Part shown: positions 1-11,210 of the stretch, piece by piece
Position numbering within the stretch: the first letter of the stretch is position 1
Layout of the letters: each line of letters opens with the position of its first letter
From: Methanothermobacter thermautotrophicus
GTDB lineage: Archaea; Methanobacteriota; Methanobacteria; Methanobacteriales; Methanothermobacteraceae
DNA length: 64,000 nt
Direction: 5' to 3'
Assembly (NCBI RefSeq): GCF_014889545.1
Contig: NZ_QKOF01000005.1
Span: forward strand, 1 to 64,000
The notes under the pieces: model-generated
What the model saw: only the letters and a program-made list of their open reading frames with translations
Databases searched by the model: none
Told to the model about the DNA's origin: nothing
Position numbers and translations under genes: made by a program

Positions 1-1383
<1,383 letters not shown>

Positions 1384-1390
1384 TCCCAGA

Positions 1391-1413
1391 AAAATTTTAT
1401 TTTAAATCTTTTT
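1391..1413 (+). terminator. T-rich terminator of mer
   Basis: Two T runs (ATTTTATTTT and CTTTTTAT) follow the mer stop codon within 30 bases. Oligo-T tracts without a hairpin are the normal archaeal termination signal. Confidence 0.4.
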
Positions 1414-1581
1414 ATACCTTAATAAGCTGATTTTACAGGACTTAACATAATCATTCACCTCCTTTTCAACAAGCTACTTCAGTCTCATTCCTTCCCCATC
1501 AACCCATGATGGCATTTAGCCACTGAATAAGTTTAAATAAACCTGAAACAAATTAACAATAAAAACTGTTTTAAGATTCAG

Positions 1582-2649
1582 ATGATGGATAGGTTAACAT
1601 TCACGAGCAGAAAAAGGGCTTTGAAGAGAATAAAAAGAAGAAGTATCAGTGAGCTTGCAGCGAGCTGGGTTCAGGACGATATCCTCTATTCTGGCAGGGG
1701 TCGGGCCCTATTCATGATCCTACCAACAATTGGATGTTCATGGGCCCTCTCAGAGAGCGGTGGCTGTAACATGTGCAGCTACATCTCAGACTCATTCCTC
1801 GAACCGGTGAAGTCCAGTGAAATCACAGCAATCTTCGATGAAATCATTTCACGCCACGAATTTGATGGTAAGATGGCTGTTAAGATATTCACATCAGGAA
1901 GTTTTCTTAACCCCGAAGAATTCCCAGAGGATGCGAGGACATATATACTTAAGAGACTCAGCAGGATTGACGCCGTTGAGGAAATCATCTTCGAATCAAG
2001 GCCCGAATATATTGAAGAGAATGTCCTTCGTGAATGCTGTGAACTTGTACCTGAAAAGATAGTTGAGGTGAGCATAGGCCTTGAGACCTGTGACGAAAAA
2101 ACCAGACTCCTCAAGATAAATAAGGGTTTCACCGGCAGCGAATTTGAAAGGGCCGTGGGCGTCATTCGTGACCTTAAAGACGATTTCAGGCTAAAATCCA
2201 AGGCATACATCCTTGTAAAGCCTGTCCTGGTCTCAGAGAAAAGGGCAATAGATGAGGCTATTTCAACAGCCATCTACGCTGAAAAAACCGGTGTTGATAG
2301 GGTATCATTCTGTCCATCCACTGTGCACAGGGGGACCATCATGGAGGACCTCTGGAGGAGGGGGTCCTACAGGCCGCCGTGGATATGGAGTCTTGTTGAG
2401 ATAATTAACAGGACCAGAGAGACCGTTTCAATACCATCAATAATGGATACCTCAGGTTTTGGGACGTCAAGGGGTCCCTACAACTGCAAGAAGTGTAACC
2501 GGGACCTGAAGAAGCTCATAATAAAATCAAACCTTGAACAGGCAAGGGTTCCTCCCTATGAATGTGAGTGCAGGGAGCGGTGGAGTGCGGAGCTAAAATT
2601 CTCAGAACTCACAGGCTCAACTGACATAAAATATAATGATTACAGCTAG
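1582..2649 (+). CDS. raSEA: Archaeosine biosynthesis radical SAM protein (RaSEA type)
   Basis: A 355-residue radical SAM protein of the TIGR01210 family. In archaea these enzymes (RaSEA) act with ArcS to turn the lysine adduct of preQ0 at tRNA position 15 into archaeosine. The cluster-binding cysteines appear as C52, C62 and C65 in GCSWALSESGGCNMCSY, the unusual long spacing of this family rather than the standard CX3CX2C. Downstream come FTSGSFLNPEEFP, EVSIGLETCDE and a conserved C-terminal part with paired cysteines (CKKC near 300, CEC near 328) that may bind metal. ATG 1582 and 1585 are both possible; no good Shine-Dalgarno is visible. A TATA-like TTTAAATA sits at 1532-1539. The next gene begins 30 bases after the stop. 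Function is from family knowledge; ArcS is not in the window. Confidence 0.85.
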   Translation: MMDRLTFTSRKRALKRIKRRSISELAASWVQDDILYSGRGRALFMILPTIGCSWALSESGGCNMCSYISDSFLEPVKSSEITAIFDEIISRHEFDGKMAVKIFTSGSFLNPEEFPEDARTYILKRLSRIDAVEEIIFESRPEYIEENVLRECCELVPEKIVEVSIGLETCDEKTRLLKINKGFTGSEFERAVGVIRDLKDDFRLKSKAYILVKPVLVSEKRAIDEAISTAIYAEKTGVDRVSFCPSTVHRGTIMEDLWRRGSYRPPWIWSLVEIINRTRETVSIPSIMDTSGFGTSRGPYNCKKCNRDLKKLIIKSNLEQARVPPYECECRERWSAELKFSELTGSTDIKYNDYS

Positions 2650-2679
2650 TGATGTAAATCAGGACAAAGACTGATACAC

Positions 2680-3963
2680 ATGATAGGTATAAGCGCTGAT
2701 TTTGACCCTGTACATCTTGGACACGCCAGACTCATAGAAAAGGGACGTGAAATAGCTGATGAAACAGGGGATGATGTAGTTATCTACCTTAACAAGGACT
2801 TCAGCGCAAATCACGCGCCCTTCTTCGTCCCCTATGAGGCCCGGAAGGAGATGGCCCTTAAGGCCGGAGCAGACAGGGTTGTTCCCGTTGAGGGCCTGCA
2901 CCACCGCCTCACCCTCGCCTACACTGTCCCCATAAGGATAGCCATGATGATAGAGGATGGTGTTGTTGACTATGTCGATGCAGCCAATGTTTCAACTGAC
3001 CTCATAACCAGAAAGGCCAGGGAATTTGCATCAAGGGGAATATTCAGTGGAATACCCCGTGAACTGCCAAACAGGAATGTTATAAGATGGTTTGCTGTCA
3101 ATGAATTCCTCTATGGTAAGTACGGCCGTAAAATGAGGTTCCATATCATTCCAGAACTCACTGTCGATGGTTCAAAGATTTCAGGCAGGGAGATAAGGCA
3201 GAGAATAATTGAAAATAACCTTGAGATCCCTGCCGATGTTGAGAGGGTACTGCCTGATTCAACCATACGCATACTTGAAAGGGAAATAGAGAGGGGTGCT
3301 GTTCCAGGCCGTCGAAACCTTGAAATCATAAAGGACAGGATGAACAACCTGTCACAGGCTGATCTCATGGAAATAGCATACCTCAACGCTGACGCTGTGA
3401 ATTCCATAGTTAGAAACAGGAGATTTTACAGGGAGAATCAGATATGGGCAGCCTTCAGAAAGGCAGGGTATGGGCCAGTCCTCACAAGGCTTGCCATGAG
3501 TTCCCTTGAGATGAACGTCACGAGGTCCGAGGTGCGGGACCTGATCGAGCACTACACTGAGAGGGGGTGGATCCCTCCTGATCAGAGCGTGATAAACGTT
3601 ATAAGGAGGGCCTGGTTCGTATCAGAGAGAGTGGCTGAGGGTGTCAGTTCAAAGAGGGCCAATGAAATGTTTCAGAGCGGTAAACACCATTTGAAGCCCC
3701 CATTGAAGGTTGAGGCTGGCCTGAATCTGCGAAGGGATGAGGTTAAACTGGTCAGGGATGGTATGGATGCAAAGATATACGTTGACAGGAGGGGTATGCT
3801 CTCCTGTCAGATAAGGGATGGTGTAAAGATAAAAAGCCCCATGCACCTGCCTGCCCAGATGGCAACCTATCTCAGGCTCATAATAGACTCACAGATAATA
3901 CCCTTCATCGGGAAGGTTAAAAGGAGAAAGGGAGGACTCAGAGTCCTCATAAAAATCAACTGA
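2680..3963 (+). CDS. TmcAL-like nucleotidyltransferase (COG1323 family)
   Basis: A 427-residue protein whose N-terminus, from residue 4, reads [15 protein letters not shown], the HXGH nucleotide-binding motif (H12, H15) of the nucleotidyltransferase superfamily. Overall layout matches the COG1323 family, whose Bacillus member TmcAL uses ATP and acetate to acetylate the wobble cytidine of elongator tRNA-Met. [17 protein letters not shown] near residue 125 and [15 protein letters not shown] near 160 fit the second half of the catalytic core; the C-terminal 200 residues are basic and helical, suitable for RNA binding. It follows the archaeosine gene by 30 bases on the same strand, so a tRNA-modification operon is plausible. 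The archaeal members have not, to my knowledge, been tested for acetate-ligase activity; another nucleotidyl transfer cannot be excluded. Confidence 0.75.
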   Translation: MIGISADFDPVHLGHARLIEKGREIADETGDDVVIYLNKDFSANHAPFFVPYEARKEMALKAGADRVVPVEGLHHRLTLAYTVPIRIAMMIEDGVVDYVDAANVSTDLITRKAREFASRGIFSGIPRELPNRNVIRWFAVNEFLYGKYGRKMRFHIIPELTVDGSKISGREIRQRIIENNLEIPADVERVLPDSTIRILEREIERGAVPGRRNLEIIKDRMNNLSQADLMEIAYLNADAVNSIVRNRRFYRENQIWAAFRKAGYGPVLTRLAMSSLEMNVTRSEVRDLIEHYTERGWIPPDQSVINVIRRAWFVSERVAEGVSSKRANEMFQSGKHHLKPPLKVEAGLNLRRDEVKLVRDGMDAKIYVDRRGMLSCQIRDGVKIKSPMHLPAQMATYLRLIIDSQIIPFIGKVKRRKGGLRVLIKIN

Positions 3964-3986
3964 GCAGACACTATAAAAATCAACTG
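3949..3986. repeat. 14-bp direct repeat spanning the stop codon of the TmcAL-like gene
   Basis: ATAAAAATCAACTG at 3949-3962 includes the last codons and first two bases of the stop codon; an identical copy sits 24 bases downstream at 3973-3986, in the gap before the convergent gene. Confidence 0.8.
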
Positions 3987-4004
3987 TCCAGAGAAAGGGC
4001 GAAA

Positions 4005-4208
4005 TCAGGGGGCATCTATCCTATCCCTCTTCTCCACAACCGGGCATTTCCAGTCGCGACAGAAGGTCATGACTATCATCCCGGACTCCGTCCTGATGTG
4101 TATCCTCCAGCATTCATCATCGTATGAACTGAAGTCAACATCGACTATCCTTTTACCCACAAGTTCCATGAGGTTCTCAGCACACTCCTTCTCAATGTCT
4201 GAACTCAT
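4005..4208 (-). CDS. Small conserved hypothetical protein
   Basis: A 67-residue acidic protein I do not recognise. It begins MSSDIEKECAENLMELVGK and carries a strand-rich middle (WRIHIRTESGMIVMTF) followed by CRDWKCP and a short charged tail. The two cysteines spaced by four residues could bind metal but there is no second pair. A good ribosome site, GGTGGGGA, stands right before the ATG at 4208, which is the main reason to accept the gene. It is convergent with the TmcAL-like gene and lies 50 bases downstream of the 272-residue dehydrogenase-like gene on the same strand, so it may be cotranscribed with it. Confidence 0.7.
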   Translation of the reverse strand: MSSDIEKECAENLMELVGKRIVDVDFSSYDDECWRIHIRTESGMIVMTFCRDWKCPVVEKRDRIDAP

Positions 4209-4258
4209 TTCCCCACCACAGAATATTATCTATCTTCACACTTATAACTCCATCTAAC

Positions 4259-5077
4259 TCACAGGAATGCATCGATGACCCCATCGAGTACCTCCCGGTA
4301 GTCTTCATCTGCAGATACCTCCGCATCCAGCAGTCTCTCAAATACCCTCATAATACATGGGGGCATGACAGGATCTATGACCTCCCCCAGCATATTCTGA
4401 ACCTCATTCATCTCCTCATATCTTCTTCTGGCATGGATGCATGAACTTTTAAGCCTTGAAATAGCTGATTCCCTGAAATCACGGCCCTCAGTGTATTCAA
4501 GCATCTCAAGTACGTCCTCCTCAAGGCCCATCCTGCGAGCTGCAGTGAGTGTCTCCCATAGAAGCGCTGAAACACCCTTTGTGTAGCTGCTCCTCAACAT
4601 TTTAATTGCCGATGCATCCCCGGGTTCACTTCCCCTTACCTCAATGTTCAATCCATACATGTTGAGCTTCATGAATTCCGTTGCGTCCCTTCCAGAGGCT
4701 ATGATAAGTACATCGGCGCCCTTCCGCCTCACACTGCCCATTATGGCTGCATCCACAAATCCTCCATTTTCGATGAGGGATGATGCCATCCGCACAGTCC
4801 CGGGTGATATGTTGTTCATGTCCACATATATCCCCCTTACATGTCTGCCTGCCCTCCTTGCGGCCTCCAGTGCAACATCGGGTGTCACCGCAGATATGAC
4901 AACCTCACATGAATAAACATCCTCCTCTGATGCTTCGGTCACCCCCAGGGCCCTGGCCCTCTCGATGGTGGATGGGCTCCTGCCCTCCAGTGATGTGACA
5001 ACCTCAGCACCCCTGCTAATTAAACGTGAAGCAAGGGTGTATGCGACTTCACCAAAACCTATAAATCCAACTCTCAA
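4259..5077 (-). CDS. NAD(P)-binding dehydrogenase-like protein (6PGDH/3-HIBDH superfamily, DUF1932)
   Basis: A 272-residue protein with an N-terminal Rossmann fold: VGFIGFGEVAYTLASRLISRG gives the GXGXXA dinucleotide motif near residues 6-12, followed by SAVTPDVALEAA and YVDMNNISPGTV near 90. The second half is helical and fits the DUF1932 substrate domain of beta-hydroxyacid-dehydrogenase-like proteins; a lysine in SAIKMLRSSYTKG (near residue 165) takes the place of the catalytic lysine of that superfamily. The substrate is unknown. It starts at ATG 5077 after GGGGTGAT. The neighbours (a tiny hypothetical below, two small membrane proteins above) give no functional clue. AT-rich TTTAAAT at 5114-5120 is a likely minus-strand TATA box. 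Confidence 0.8.
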   Translation of the reverse strand: MRVGFIGFGEVAYTLASRLISRGAEVVTSLEGRSPSTIERARALGVTEASEEDVYSCEVVISAVTPDVALEAARRAGRHVRGIYVDMNNISPGTVRMASSLIENGGFVDAAIMGSVRRKGADVLIIASGRDATEFMKLNMYGLNIEVRGSEPGDASAIKMLRSSYTKGVSALLWETLTAARRMGLEEDVLEMLEYTEGRDFRESAISRLKSSCIHARRRYEEMNEVQNMLGEVIDPVMPPCIMRVFERLLDAEVSADEDYREVLDGVIDAFL

Positions 5078-5134
5078 AGAATCACCCCTTCATGTCAATG
5101 GAATAAGCTGACATTTAAATACCTGCAAGTGTTA

Positions 5135-5380
5135 TCAGTGCCCCTGAAGCCCCCTTAGGTCTCTGGGGCCTCTTAAAAGTCTCCCTAATATCTTTTCAGA
5201 CATCAGGGCCACTGCTATGAGGGTTATGGTAATTCCCGGGGTGTAAAGTGCCATGTTAATAAGGGCCCCTTTGATTCCTGAATATGCTGAAGAGGCAGTG
5301 ACGCCTAGAGGTCGGGACTGTAGCATGGTGTCCATGCATGGCATTATCGTGGTCACTGTACCATCTGAAATCATCTTCAT
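5135..5380 (-). CDS. Small single-pass membrane protein, unknown
   Basis: An 81-residue protein with one clear hydrophobic segment (GALINMALYTPGITITLIAV, about residues 38-57) and a basic C-terminus (LGRLLRGPRDLRGLQ). I do not recognise a family. Its ATG overlaps the stop codon of the 34-residue gene upstream (TGAATG), and no strong ribosome site is seen, so it would be translated by coupling. The tandem arrangement argues that both are real. Possible roles as transporter or membrane-complex accessory subunits are speculation. Confidence 0.5.
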   Translation of the reverse strand: MKMISDGTVTTIMPCMDTMLQSRPLGVTASSAYSGIKGALINMALYTPGITITLIAVALMSEKILGRLLRGPRDLRGLQGH

Positions 5381-5485
5381 TCACTGGAGGGATCTGAGGC
5401 GCTCTGGCTGGGCTGCATAGATGATAAGTACAAGGATGAGCCCCGCGAGAAGGCCGCATATGGCCCACTTCCTTACTTTATCCAA
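5381..5485 (-). CDS. 34-residue membrane peptide with TTG start
   Basis: Too short for ordinary gene calling. Reading from TTG at 5485 it encodes a basic N-terminus (MDKVRKW), one hydrophobic helix (AICGLLAGLILVLIIYAA) and a short tail ending RLRSLQ. A strong ribosome site GGGGGTGGT stands four bases upstream of the TTG, the same layout as several other TTG-started genes in this window. An in-frame GTG at 5494 is possible but lacks spacing. It is followed directly by the 81-residue gene. The function is unknown; small subunits of membrane complexes often look like this. Confidence 0.5.
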   Translation of the reverse strand: MDKVRKWAICGLLAGLILVLIIYAAQPERLRSLQ

Positions 5486-5521
5486 ATTTACCACCCCCTC
5501 TGCAGTTAACGAGGACATCAG

Positions 5522-6382
5522 TCAGATCTTAACAGCAACATTGTCGCCAACATCAACACCAAGGTCCCTTGCGATTGCAGAGCATTTCGCATTTAGAAGA
5601 CAGAATATGTCCCTGGAACCATCCGATACCTCTGTTAGGCCCTCATAGTTACCCATACCCTTGGCTATTACGAGTTCTGTTTCATCCAGCATCCTCCGGA
5701 ATTCATCTGACAGATCCCCGTATACGATTCCCACAGAGTCTGTGCCGGTTGTTACGATTTCAGCCACTTCATCAAGGCCCGCCTCTAGGGCGTCCTCCAT
5801 GCATGCATCATTGAGTATCGGCTCGCCCTTAACAGCAACCTTCACGCTGACACCGTATTCTGCCAGTTTTTCAATTAGTGGTCTGTCGAATAGTATCTCA
5901 CCTGTGTTGTCGAGGAGGTAGAGAACCTCTGATGCATCCCTCAGTCTCTCCTCAAGGATTGGCACGTGGTTTATCCTGAGGGGTGCCCTGAGGGATTCAT
6001 GGATGCCCCTGTCATGATCAAAGTCCAGGCCCAGTGCCCCGAAGTCTATTATGTTACCTGTTATTGCCACTCGAACATGGCTCTCAAGGTCGCTGTGGGC
6101 TTCCAGATATTCCCTTACAGCTGGGAGGAACCTCCATGCGATCTCATTGCATCTCCTCTTCTCCTCACGGTAGGGGTCCTCTGAACCTGTCATATCCTTT
6201 ATGAGTCTGTGCATCCTGGTTCCGAGTTCATTTGATACCTGGCCCCTCCTGAACCTCTCACTGAGGAGTTCAAGGATATTCTCCATGACCCTAATTTTGA
6301 GTTCCTCATCATCTGTTGCAAGGTCCAGGGCCTCCCTGGCCTGTCTCAGGAAACATGGTGCGCATTCATAGTATACCTTCAT
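5522..6382 (-). CDS. DUF89 family metal-dependent phosphatase
   Basis: A 286-residue member of the DUF89/ARMT1-like damage-control phosphatase family. The archaeal subfamily has an N-terminal CX2C, seen here as C7 and C10 in YECAPCFLRQA. The catalytic core shows ITGNIIDFG (N110), LLDNTGEILFD (D158, N159) and VKGEPILNDA, the metal- and phosphate-binding motifs. Family members in eukaryotes and archaea hydrolyse damaged phosphometabolites; the natural substrate here is unknown. The start ATG at 6382 is 10 bases downstream of the stop of the sulfur-carrier gene, so it is probably the distal gene of the ncsA operon. Confidence 0.85.
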   Translation of the reverse strand: MKVYYECAPCFLRQAREALDLATDDEELKIRVMENILELLSERFRRGQVSNELGTRMHRLIKDMTGSEDPYREEKRRCNEIAWRFLPAVREYLEAHSDLESHVRVAITGNIIDFGALGLDFDHDRGIHESLRAPLRINHVPILEERLRDASEVLYLLDNTGEILFDRPLIEKLAEYGVSVKVAVKGEPILNDACMEDALEAGLDEVAEIVTTGTDSVGIVYGDLSDEFRRMLDETELVIAKGMGNYEGLTEVSDGSRDIFCLLNAKCSAIARDLGVDVGDNVAVKI

Positions 6383-6391
6383 CTACCCACC

Positions 6392-6592
6392 TTAACCTCC
6401 ATAGATAACCCTTATGACCTCTATGATATCCCCATCAGAGATCTCCTCTTCCTCTATGACTATTTCACCGTTCCTTTTCACAACAACCGTTTCAACTGGA
6501 ATCTCAAGATCCCCGAGGATATCCTTTATCCTCCGTGGAACCCTTGATTCAAGTATCTTCTTTCCATCGTCTGTGATTACTGTAAATTTCAT
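6392..6592 (-). CDS. MoaD/ThiS/SAMP-like ubiquitin-fold sulfur carrier
   Basis: A 66-residue beta-grasp protein ending in VIRVIYGG; the C-terminal diglycine is the site that becomes a thiocarboxylate in ThiS, MoaD and archaeal SAMP proteins. I chose ATG 6592, five to six bases after AAGGTGA, rather than the in-frame GTG at 6601. The gene follows ncsA by 22 bases. In Haloferax and eukaryotes (SAMP2, Urm1) such carriers deliver sulfur to NcsA/Ctu1 for 2-thiolation of tRNA wobble uridine, so the adjacency gives a likely job. A role in molybdopterin or thiamine synthesis is the alternative. Confidence 0.85.
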   Translation of the reverse strand: MKFTVITDDGKKILESRVPRRIKDILGDLEIPVETVVVKRNGEIVIEEEEISDGDIIEVIRVIYGG

Positions 6593-6614
6593 GATTCTCA
6601 CCTTGTATAGCAGT

Positions 6615-7529
6615 TCATCCCTTTAACTCATCTATAAATGTGCATGCCTTGCAGAGTTTTCCTGAAGCCGGTTCACCGCATTCGGCGCAGACCCCCGACT
6701 TTCTGGAGCCCTGCAAATCCCTTCTGAGGATCTCCTTTATCCTGTCGAATCCCCTGAGTGTTGAGTACATTATGGTTGGACGTTTCACTGATATCTGCTT
6801 GAGGAAGTCACCTATCTCCCTCCTGAATGAACCTGATGCATAGGGGCACCCTGCAAGGTGGACTTCGAGGCCCCTTGCAAGTACATAAAGGGCCACCTCC
6901 TTTTCGGGTATCTCCCTCAGGGGCTTGATCTTTGGTATGAACCTTCCCCCTGCAGATGATGTCATGGGGCCTATCCTCGTGAGGTTCTCAAGATTTCCCT
7001 CAAGGTAATTCATGACTATTGCCTGGGTCTCATCGTCGAGGTTGTGACCTGTTGCTATCTTTGTTGCCTGGCTCTTCCTGGCCTCCCTGTTAAGTATCCA
7101 CCGCCTGAATACCCCGCAGTAGGTGCATGCGCTCCTTGAAGGGTTTTCCATGATCTCATCCAGTGTTATCCCTGCATAATCCTTCAGGCTGACAACCCTG
7201 TGGGGTATGCCCCGCTCGGCACATATTTTCCCCGCAATCTTTACCCCATCCTCACGGTACCCGCCTATACCCTCATCGATGGTGACTGCCTCAAGTTCTA
7301 TTATGTTCCTCTCCCTGAGTTCATCAAGGATGTCAATGACCATCACACTGTCCTTTCCGCCCGATAAACCAACAAGTACCCTGTCTCCGCGTTCTATTAG
7401 TTTATATTTCCTTATATCCCTCATTACCTTCTTTCTTGTTGTTTCTATGAAGCAGTCACTGCAGAGTAGCTGTCCTGAGTATTTCCTGTTTATTATGACA
7501 CCCTCTGATCCACATCTGGTGCACTGCAT
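6615..7529 (-). CDS. ncsA: tRNA U34 2-thiolation enzyme, NcsA/TtuA family
   Basis: A 304-residue PP-loop ATPase of the TtuA/Ncs6/Ctu1 family, which adenylates and thiolates a uridine in tRNA. The family layout is complete: N-terminal zinc finger (C3, C6, C23, C26), PP-loop SGGKDS at residues 56-61, three central cysteines expected to hold an Fe-S cluster (C135, C138, C228), and a C-terminal zinc finger (C281, C284, C293, C296). GHNLDDETQ at 161-169 is the second nucleotide-binding motif. ATG 7529 follows an AGGAG ribosome site. It heads a probable operon with the ubiquitin-like sulfur carrier and the DUF89 phosphatase. Wobble-U34 rather than T54 thiolation is inferred from its archaeal context. 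Confidence 0.92.
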   Translation of the reverse strand: MQCTRCGSEGVIINRKYSGQLLCSDCFIETTRKKVMRDIRKYKLIERGDRVLVGLSGGKDSVMVIDILDELRERNIIELEAVTIDEGIGGYREDGVKIAGKICAERGIPHRVVSLKDYAGITLDEIMENPSRSACTYCGVFRRWILNREARKSQATKIATGHNLDDETQAIVMNYLEGNLENLTRIGPMTSSAGGRFIPKIKPLREIPEKEVALYVLARGLEVHLAGCPYASGSFRREIGDFLKQISVKRPTIMYSTLRGFDRIKEILRRDLQGSRKSGVCAECGEPASGKLCKACTFIDELKG

Positions 7530-7600
7530 GGTAAATCTCCTGTAACCTGTAGAAAGTGTAAAAGTCCTTTCAATTCATTGCTCGAATCCAAGGCCCCCAC

Positions 7601-9175
7601 TCAAAGCGGGAACAACCTCTCAAATAGTTCAAAGTCCTGGACATAGCTTTTACCTGTCCTCAGGGCTATCTCTGCCTTCTGGAGCTCCGCCCCGAGGTAG
7701 GCTGCATGTTCTAGTCTGCTTACAAGTTTTCTATTTATGATCTCCTCATATAATTTTTTGGCACTGTCTGAGGTGAAGGCAACCTCTGGCTCCATTCCAT
7801 GATAGAGCACTGCCTTTATTTTTCCACCATCAACCATGATCTTGAAGCTCCCCATTTTGTCCCTTACGAATTTAATTCCCCCCTCTGCCTCAATGACCGG
7901 TACATCAACTTCCTCCATAACTCCGCCTGCTCTTCTCTTGTCCTTGAAGAGAACCAGGTTAATACCAAGATCCTTTGGAATCGAACCACGGTTTCGGGCG
8001 AGGAACATCATCCTTGATGCCACCGATAGTTCATAAACGCTTCCAAGGGCCTTACCACTCTCTTCGGGCGTGAATAGTATGCTGACACCAAGTTCCATCC
8101 CGAATCCTGCCAGGAGGGCGTTTGCGCCGGTAGAGTCAGCGTCGAGGAGCTCCGTTACGTTACCCACCCCGAAGAATATGGGGTCCGGGTTTCTCTCTGC
8201 ATACATCCTGCAGGCTGTCACCGAGTCAACTATGCTCCTGCTGTTTACAGGGTCCAGTACAGGGTCAGCTATGACATCTATGCCGCTGCACTTCCTTTTA
8301 AGTTCTTCTAGGGCTTCAACCCTCTCCTCAACTGTTTCGGGGACCCATCCCTCACTGTAATCTGTTGGCAGGATCACTGCGGGCACTCCATGTTTTCTGA
8401 GGAGTGGTAGAACTTCCCTGTAGTTTCCCAGGTCAAGGCTCAGTATCATATCTGCACCGCACTCCACCGCAACCTCAATTTCCGGTGGGTTCATGGTATC
8501 CACACTTACAGGAACGTCCCCTGCTGCTGATCGTGCTATCCTCATTATCTCCGGCATAAGCTCAGAGTTGTCCTCACCGGCGAGCATTCCCAGGTCTATC
8601 ATGTCTGCACCGCTTCTTATGAAGTAATCGATGCGTTCCCTGAGTCTGCCCTCCTTCAGGAGGATGGGTGCATTGGCGACCTCGGCGAGGACCCTCATGG
8701 GGAAGTCCCTACCTGTTGGTAAGCCCCCAACAAGTATGTTTTCATCCCTTTCAAGGAGGGCCCTTCTGGTTTCCTGATCATTTTCAAAGTCCTCTATGAA
8801 CTGCAGCGCCCTCCTCCTCTGTTCCTCCTCTATCAGTTTGTCGGCGGGTTTTTCTGTTGATAGTTCAATTTCCCCCAGGAGGTCGAGGACTATGGGGAGG
8901 TCGGCTGCATCTGTGGGTCCCTTGTATGCTGGTATGCCTGTCTCATCCTCAACCATTCCCACATCCTTGGGTATGAGCCCAGGTACAATTATGATGTCAG
9001 GTTCTCCATCATCCGAAAAGTTAATCTTCCTGATCTCTGATACTATTCTTCTCGGTGTTAAAAAGGCTGCTATGGGAGTGTCAGCAACGTGAACATGAAC
9101 TTCATGCTCTGAAGTGGATGATGCTTCCCTTACAGTCTCTGATGCAAGTTTTCCTGTGATTATGAGGACTTTCAT
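7601..9175 (-). CDS. Dihydropteroate synthase-related protein (TIGR00284 family)
   Basis: A 524-residue protein conserved in methanogens. Residues 1-120 form a domain that looks like a small Rossmann-type module ([21 protein letters not shown]). The centre (about 145-400) is a dihydropteroate-synthase-like TIM barrel: [53 protein letters not shown] and [12 protein letters not shown]. The C-terminal 120 residues are a separate domain. Methanogens build the pterin ring of methanopterin onto a beta-RFA-phosphate rather than p-aminobenzoate, and this family has long been proposed to take part, but its reaction is unproven as far as I know. It starts at ATG 9175 after GGGGGTA and shares a divergent promoter region with the por operon. 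Confidence 0.8.
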   Translation of the reverse strand: MKVLIITGKLASETVREASSTSEHEVHVHVADTPIAAFLTPRRIVSEIRKINFSDDGEPDIIIVPGLIPKDVGMVEDETGIPAYKGPTDAADLPIVLDLLGEIELSTEKPADKLIEEEQRRRALQFIEDFENDQETRRALLERDENILVGGLPTGRDFPMRVLAEVANAPILLKEGRLRERIDYFIRSGADMIDLGMLAGEDNSELMPEIMRIARSAAGDVPVSVDTMNPPEIEVAVECGADMILSLDLGNYREVLPLLRKHGVPAVILPTDYSEGWVPETVEERVEALEELKRKCSGIDVIADPVLDPVNSRSIVDSVTACRMYAERNPDPIFFGVGNVTELLDADSTGANALLAGFGMELGVSILFTPEESGKALGSVYELSVASRMMFLARNRGSIPKDLGINLVLFKDKRRAGGVMEEVDVPVIEAEGGIKFVRDKMGSFKIMVDGGKIKAVLYHGMEPEVAFTSDSAKKLYEEIINRKLVSRLEHAAYLGAELQKAEIALRTGKSYVQDFELFERLFPL

Positions 9176-9210
9176 TTCGTTACCCCCATTAATTTTAGTT
9201 GACCAACATG

Positions 9211-9221
9211 TATATATATTA
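9211..9221. promoter_or_regulatory. Divergent TATA region between the DHPS-like gene and por operon
   Basis: TATATATATTA can be read as a TATA box in both directions. For porC a start of transcription near 9240 would leave room for the GGAGGT ribosome site at 9251-9256. For the minus-strand gene transcription would begin near 9190. Confidence 0.5.
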
Positions 9222-9261
9222 AAAATTTATAATGATTAACAATGAGAAATGGAGGTAAACT

Positions 9262-9795
<534 letters not shown>

Positions 9796-9800
9796 ACATG

Positions 9801-10046
9801 ATGGAATCACTTGGAGCAACCGTTAGAAAGCCTGGAAGCACCGTTAAGAACAGAACCGGGAGCTGGAGAACATTCAAACCGGTTCTTGATAAGGACAAAT
9901 GTATAGACTGTGACAACTGCATACTTTTCTGTCCGGAAGGGTGTATAAACAGGGAACATGAAATAGACTATGATTACTGTAAGGGATGCGGAATATGTGC
10001 AGAGGAGTGTCCCGTTAAGGCAATCAAAATGGAGAGAGAAAAGTAG
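9801..10046 (+). CDS. porD: Pyruvate synthase delta subunit (2[4Fe-4S] ferredoxin)
   Basis: An 81-residue ferredoxin subunit carrying electrons to the TPP-binding beta subunit. Two complete cluster motifs are visible, [15 protein letters not shown] and [13 protein letters not shown] chose ATG 9801, five bases after GGTGA at 9791-9795; ATG 9798 and GTG 9792 are in frame but too close to the ribosome site. The 45 residues before the first cluster, rich in Gly, Thr and Lys, are typical of PorD. Confidence 0.93.
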   Translation: MESLGATVRKPGSTVKNRTGSWRTFKPVLDKDKCIDCDNCILFCPEGCINREHEIDYDYCKGCGICAEECPVKAIKMEREK

Positions 10047-10058
10047 GAGAGACTTTAA

Positions 10059-11210
10059 ATGGTTCTTAAGGTTATATCCGCAAATCAGGCCGTTGCAGAA
10101 GCAGCAAGGCTCGCAAAACCAAAGGTCATTCCTGTTTACCCAATAACACCCCAGACCTCAATTTCAGAGTACCTTGCAAAATTCGTGGCTGATGGGGAAC
10201 TCAAAGCCGAATACATAAGGGTTGAATCAGAGCACAGTGCAATGAGCGCATGCGTGGGCGCCTCAGGAGCTGGAGTGCGAGTTTTCACCGCAACGTCCTC
10301 CCAGGGGTTGGCCCTGATGCATGAGATAGTATATGCTGCAGCAGGACTCAGGAATCCCATAGTAATGGCAAATGCAAACCGCGCCCTCTCCGCACCCCTC
10401 AGCATATGGAATGACCAGCAGGATTCCATAGCAGAGAGGGACTCTGGGTGGATGCAGATATATGTTGAAAGTGGGCAGGAAGCCCTGGATTCAGTCCTGC
10501 TGTCCTACAGGGTATCAGAGGACAGGGATGTTCTGCTGCCCAGTATGGTGTGCCTCGATGGATTCATCCTGACCCACACCGTTGAACCCGTGGACATACC
10601 ATCCCAGGAGGATGTTGACAGCTTCCTCCCTGAATTCCAGCCCCAGGTCATCCTTGACCCTGATGAGCCAATGTCGCTGGGTACCTTCACAGACCCCAAC
10701 TACTACATGGAGGCCCGCTATGAGGTTGAGAAGGCCATGAAACGTTCAAGGAAGGTCATTGAAAGGGCATGCAGTGAATTCAGTGAAATTTTCGGTCGCG
10801 ATTACGGCTTTGTTGAAGAATATCGCTGTGAGGATGCAGAGATAATCCTGGTGGCCATGGGTTCGGTCTGCAGCACCCTCAGGGAGGCTGTTGATGAACT
10901 CAGGGATAAGGGGAAGGCCATAGGACTACTTAAGGTGAGGGTGCACAGGCCCTTCCCTGCTGAGGAGATTGAGAGGGCTGTTAAAAACGCAAGTAAAGTG
11001 GCGGTCCTCGATAAAAACATAACATTCAGTGTTGGCGGAGCACTTTACACCGAGATAAGGGCCCTGCTCCGTGACAGGGAGGTTTATGGTTTCATCGTGG
11101 GCCTTGGTGGAAGGGACATAACACCCGCACACATCGAGGAAATAGTGAGAATGACAGAAAACCCTGAAAGAAACGTCACCTGGATAGGTCTCAAGGAGGA
11201 ATCAGAATGA
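10059..11210 (+). CDS. porA: Pyruvate synthase alpha subunit
   Basis: The 383-residue alpha subunit contains the pyrimidine-binding and transketolase C-like domains of the 2-oxoacid oxidoreductases. [14 protein letters not shown] near residue 27 and [19 protein letters not shown] near 50 are diagnostic; [20 protein letters not shown] near 110 lies at the active site. It starts 12 bases after porD and its last codon overlaps the porB start (ATGA). Confidence 0.96.
   Translation: MVLKVISANQAVAEAARLAKPKVIPVYPITPQTSISEYLAKFVADGELKAEYIRVESEHSAMSACVGASGAGVRVFTATSSQGLALMHEIVYAAAGLRNPIVMANANRALSAPLSIWNDQQDSIAERDSGWMQIYVESGQEALDSVLLSYRVSEDRDVLLPSMVCLDGFILTHTVEPVDIPSQEDVDSFLPEFQPQVILDPDEPMSLGTFTDPNYYMEARYEVEKAMKRSRKVIERACSEFSEIFGRDYGFVEEYRCEDAEIILVAMGSVCSTLREAVDELRDKGKAIGLLKVRVHRPFPAEEIERAVKNASKVAVLDKNITFSVGGALYTEIRALLRDREVYGFIVGLGGRDITPAHIEEIVRMTENPERNVTWIGLKEESE

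Noticed and set aside
5256-5468. 70-residue minus-strand frame overlapping the small membrane genes
   Set aside because: It is another frame of the TTG-started 34-residue gene and continues across it; composition is not protein-like and it lacks the good ribosome site.
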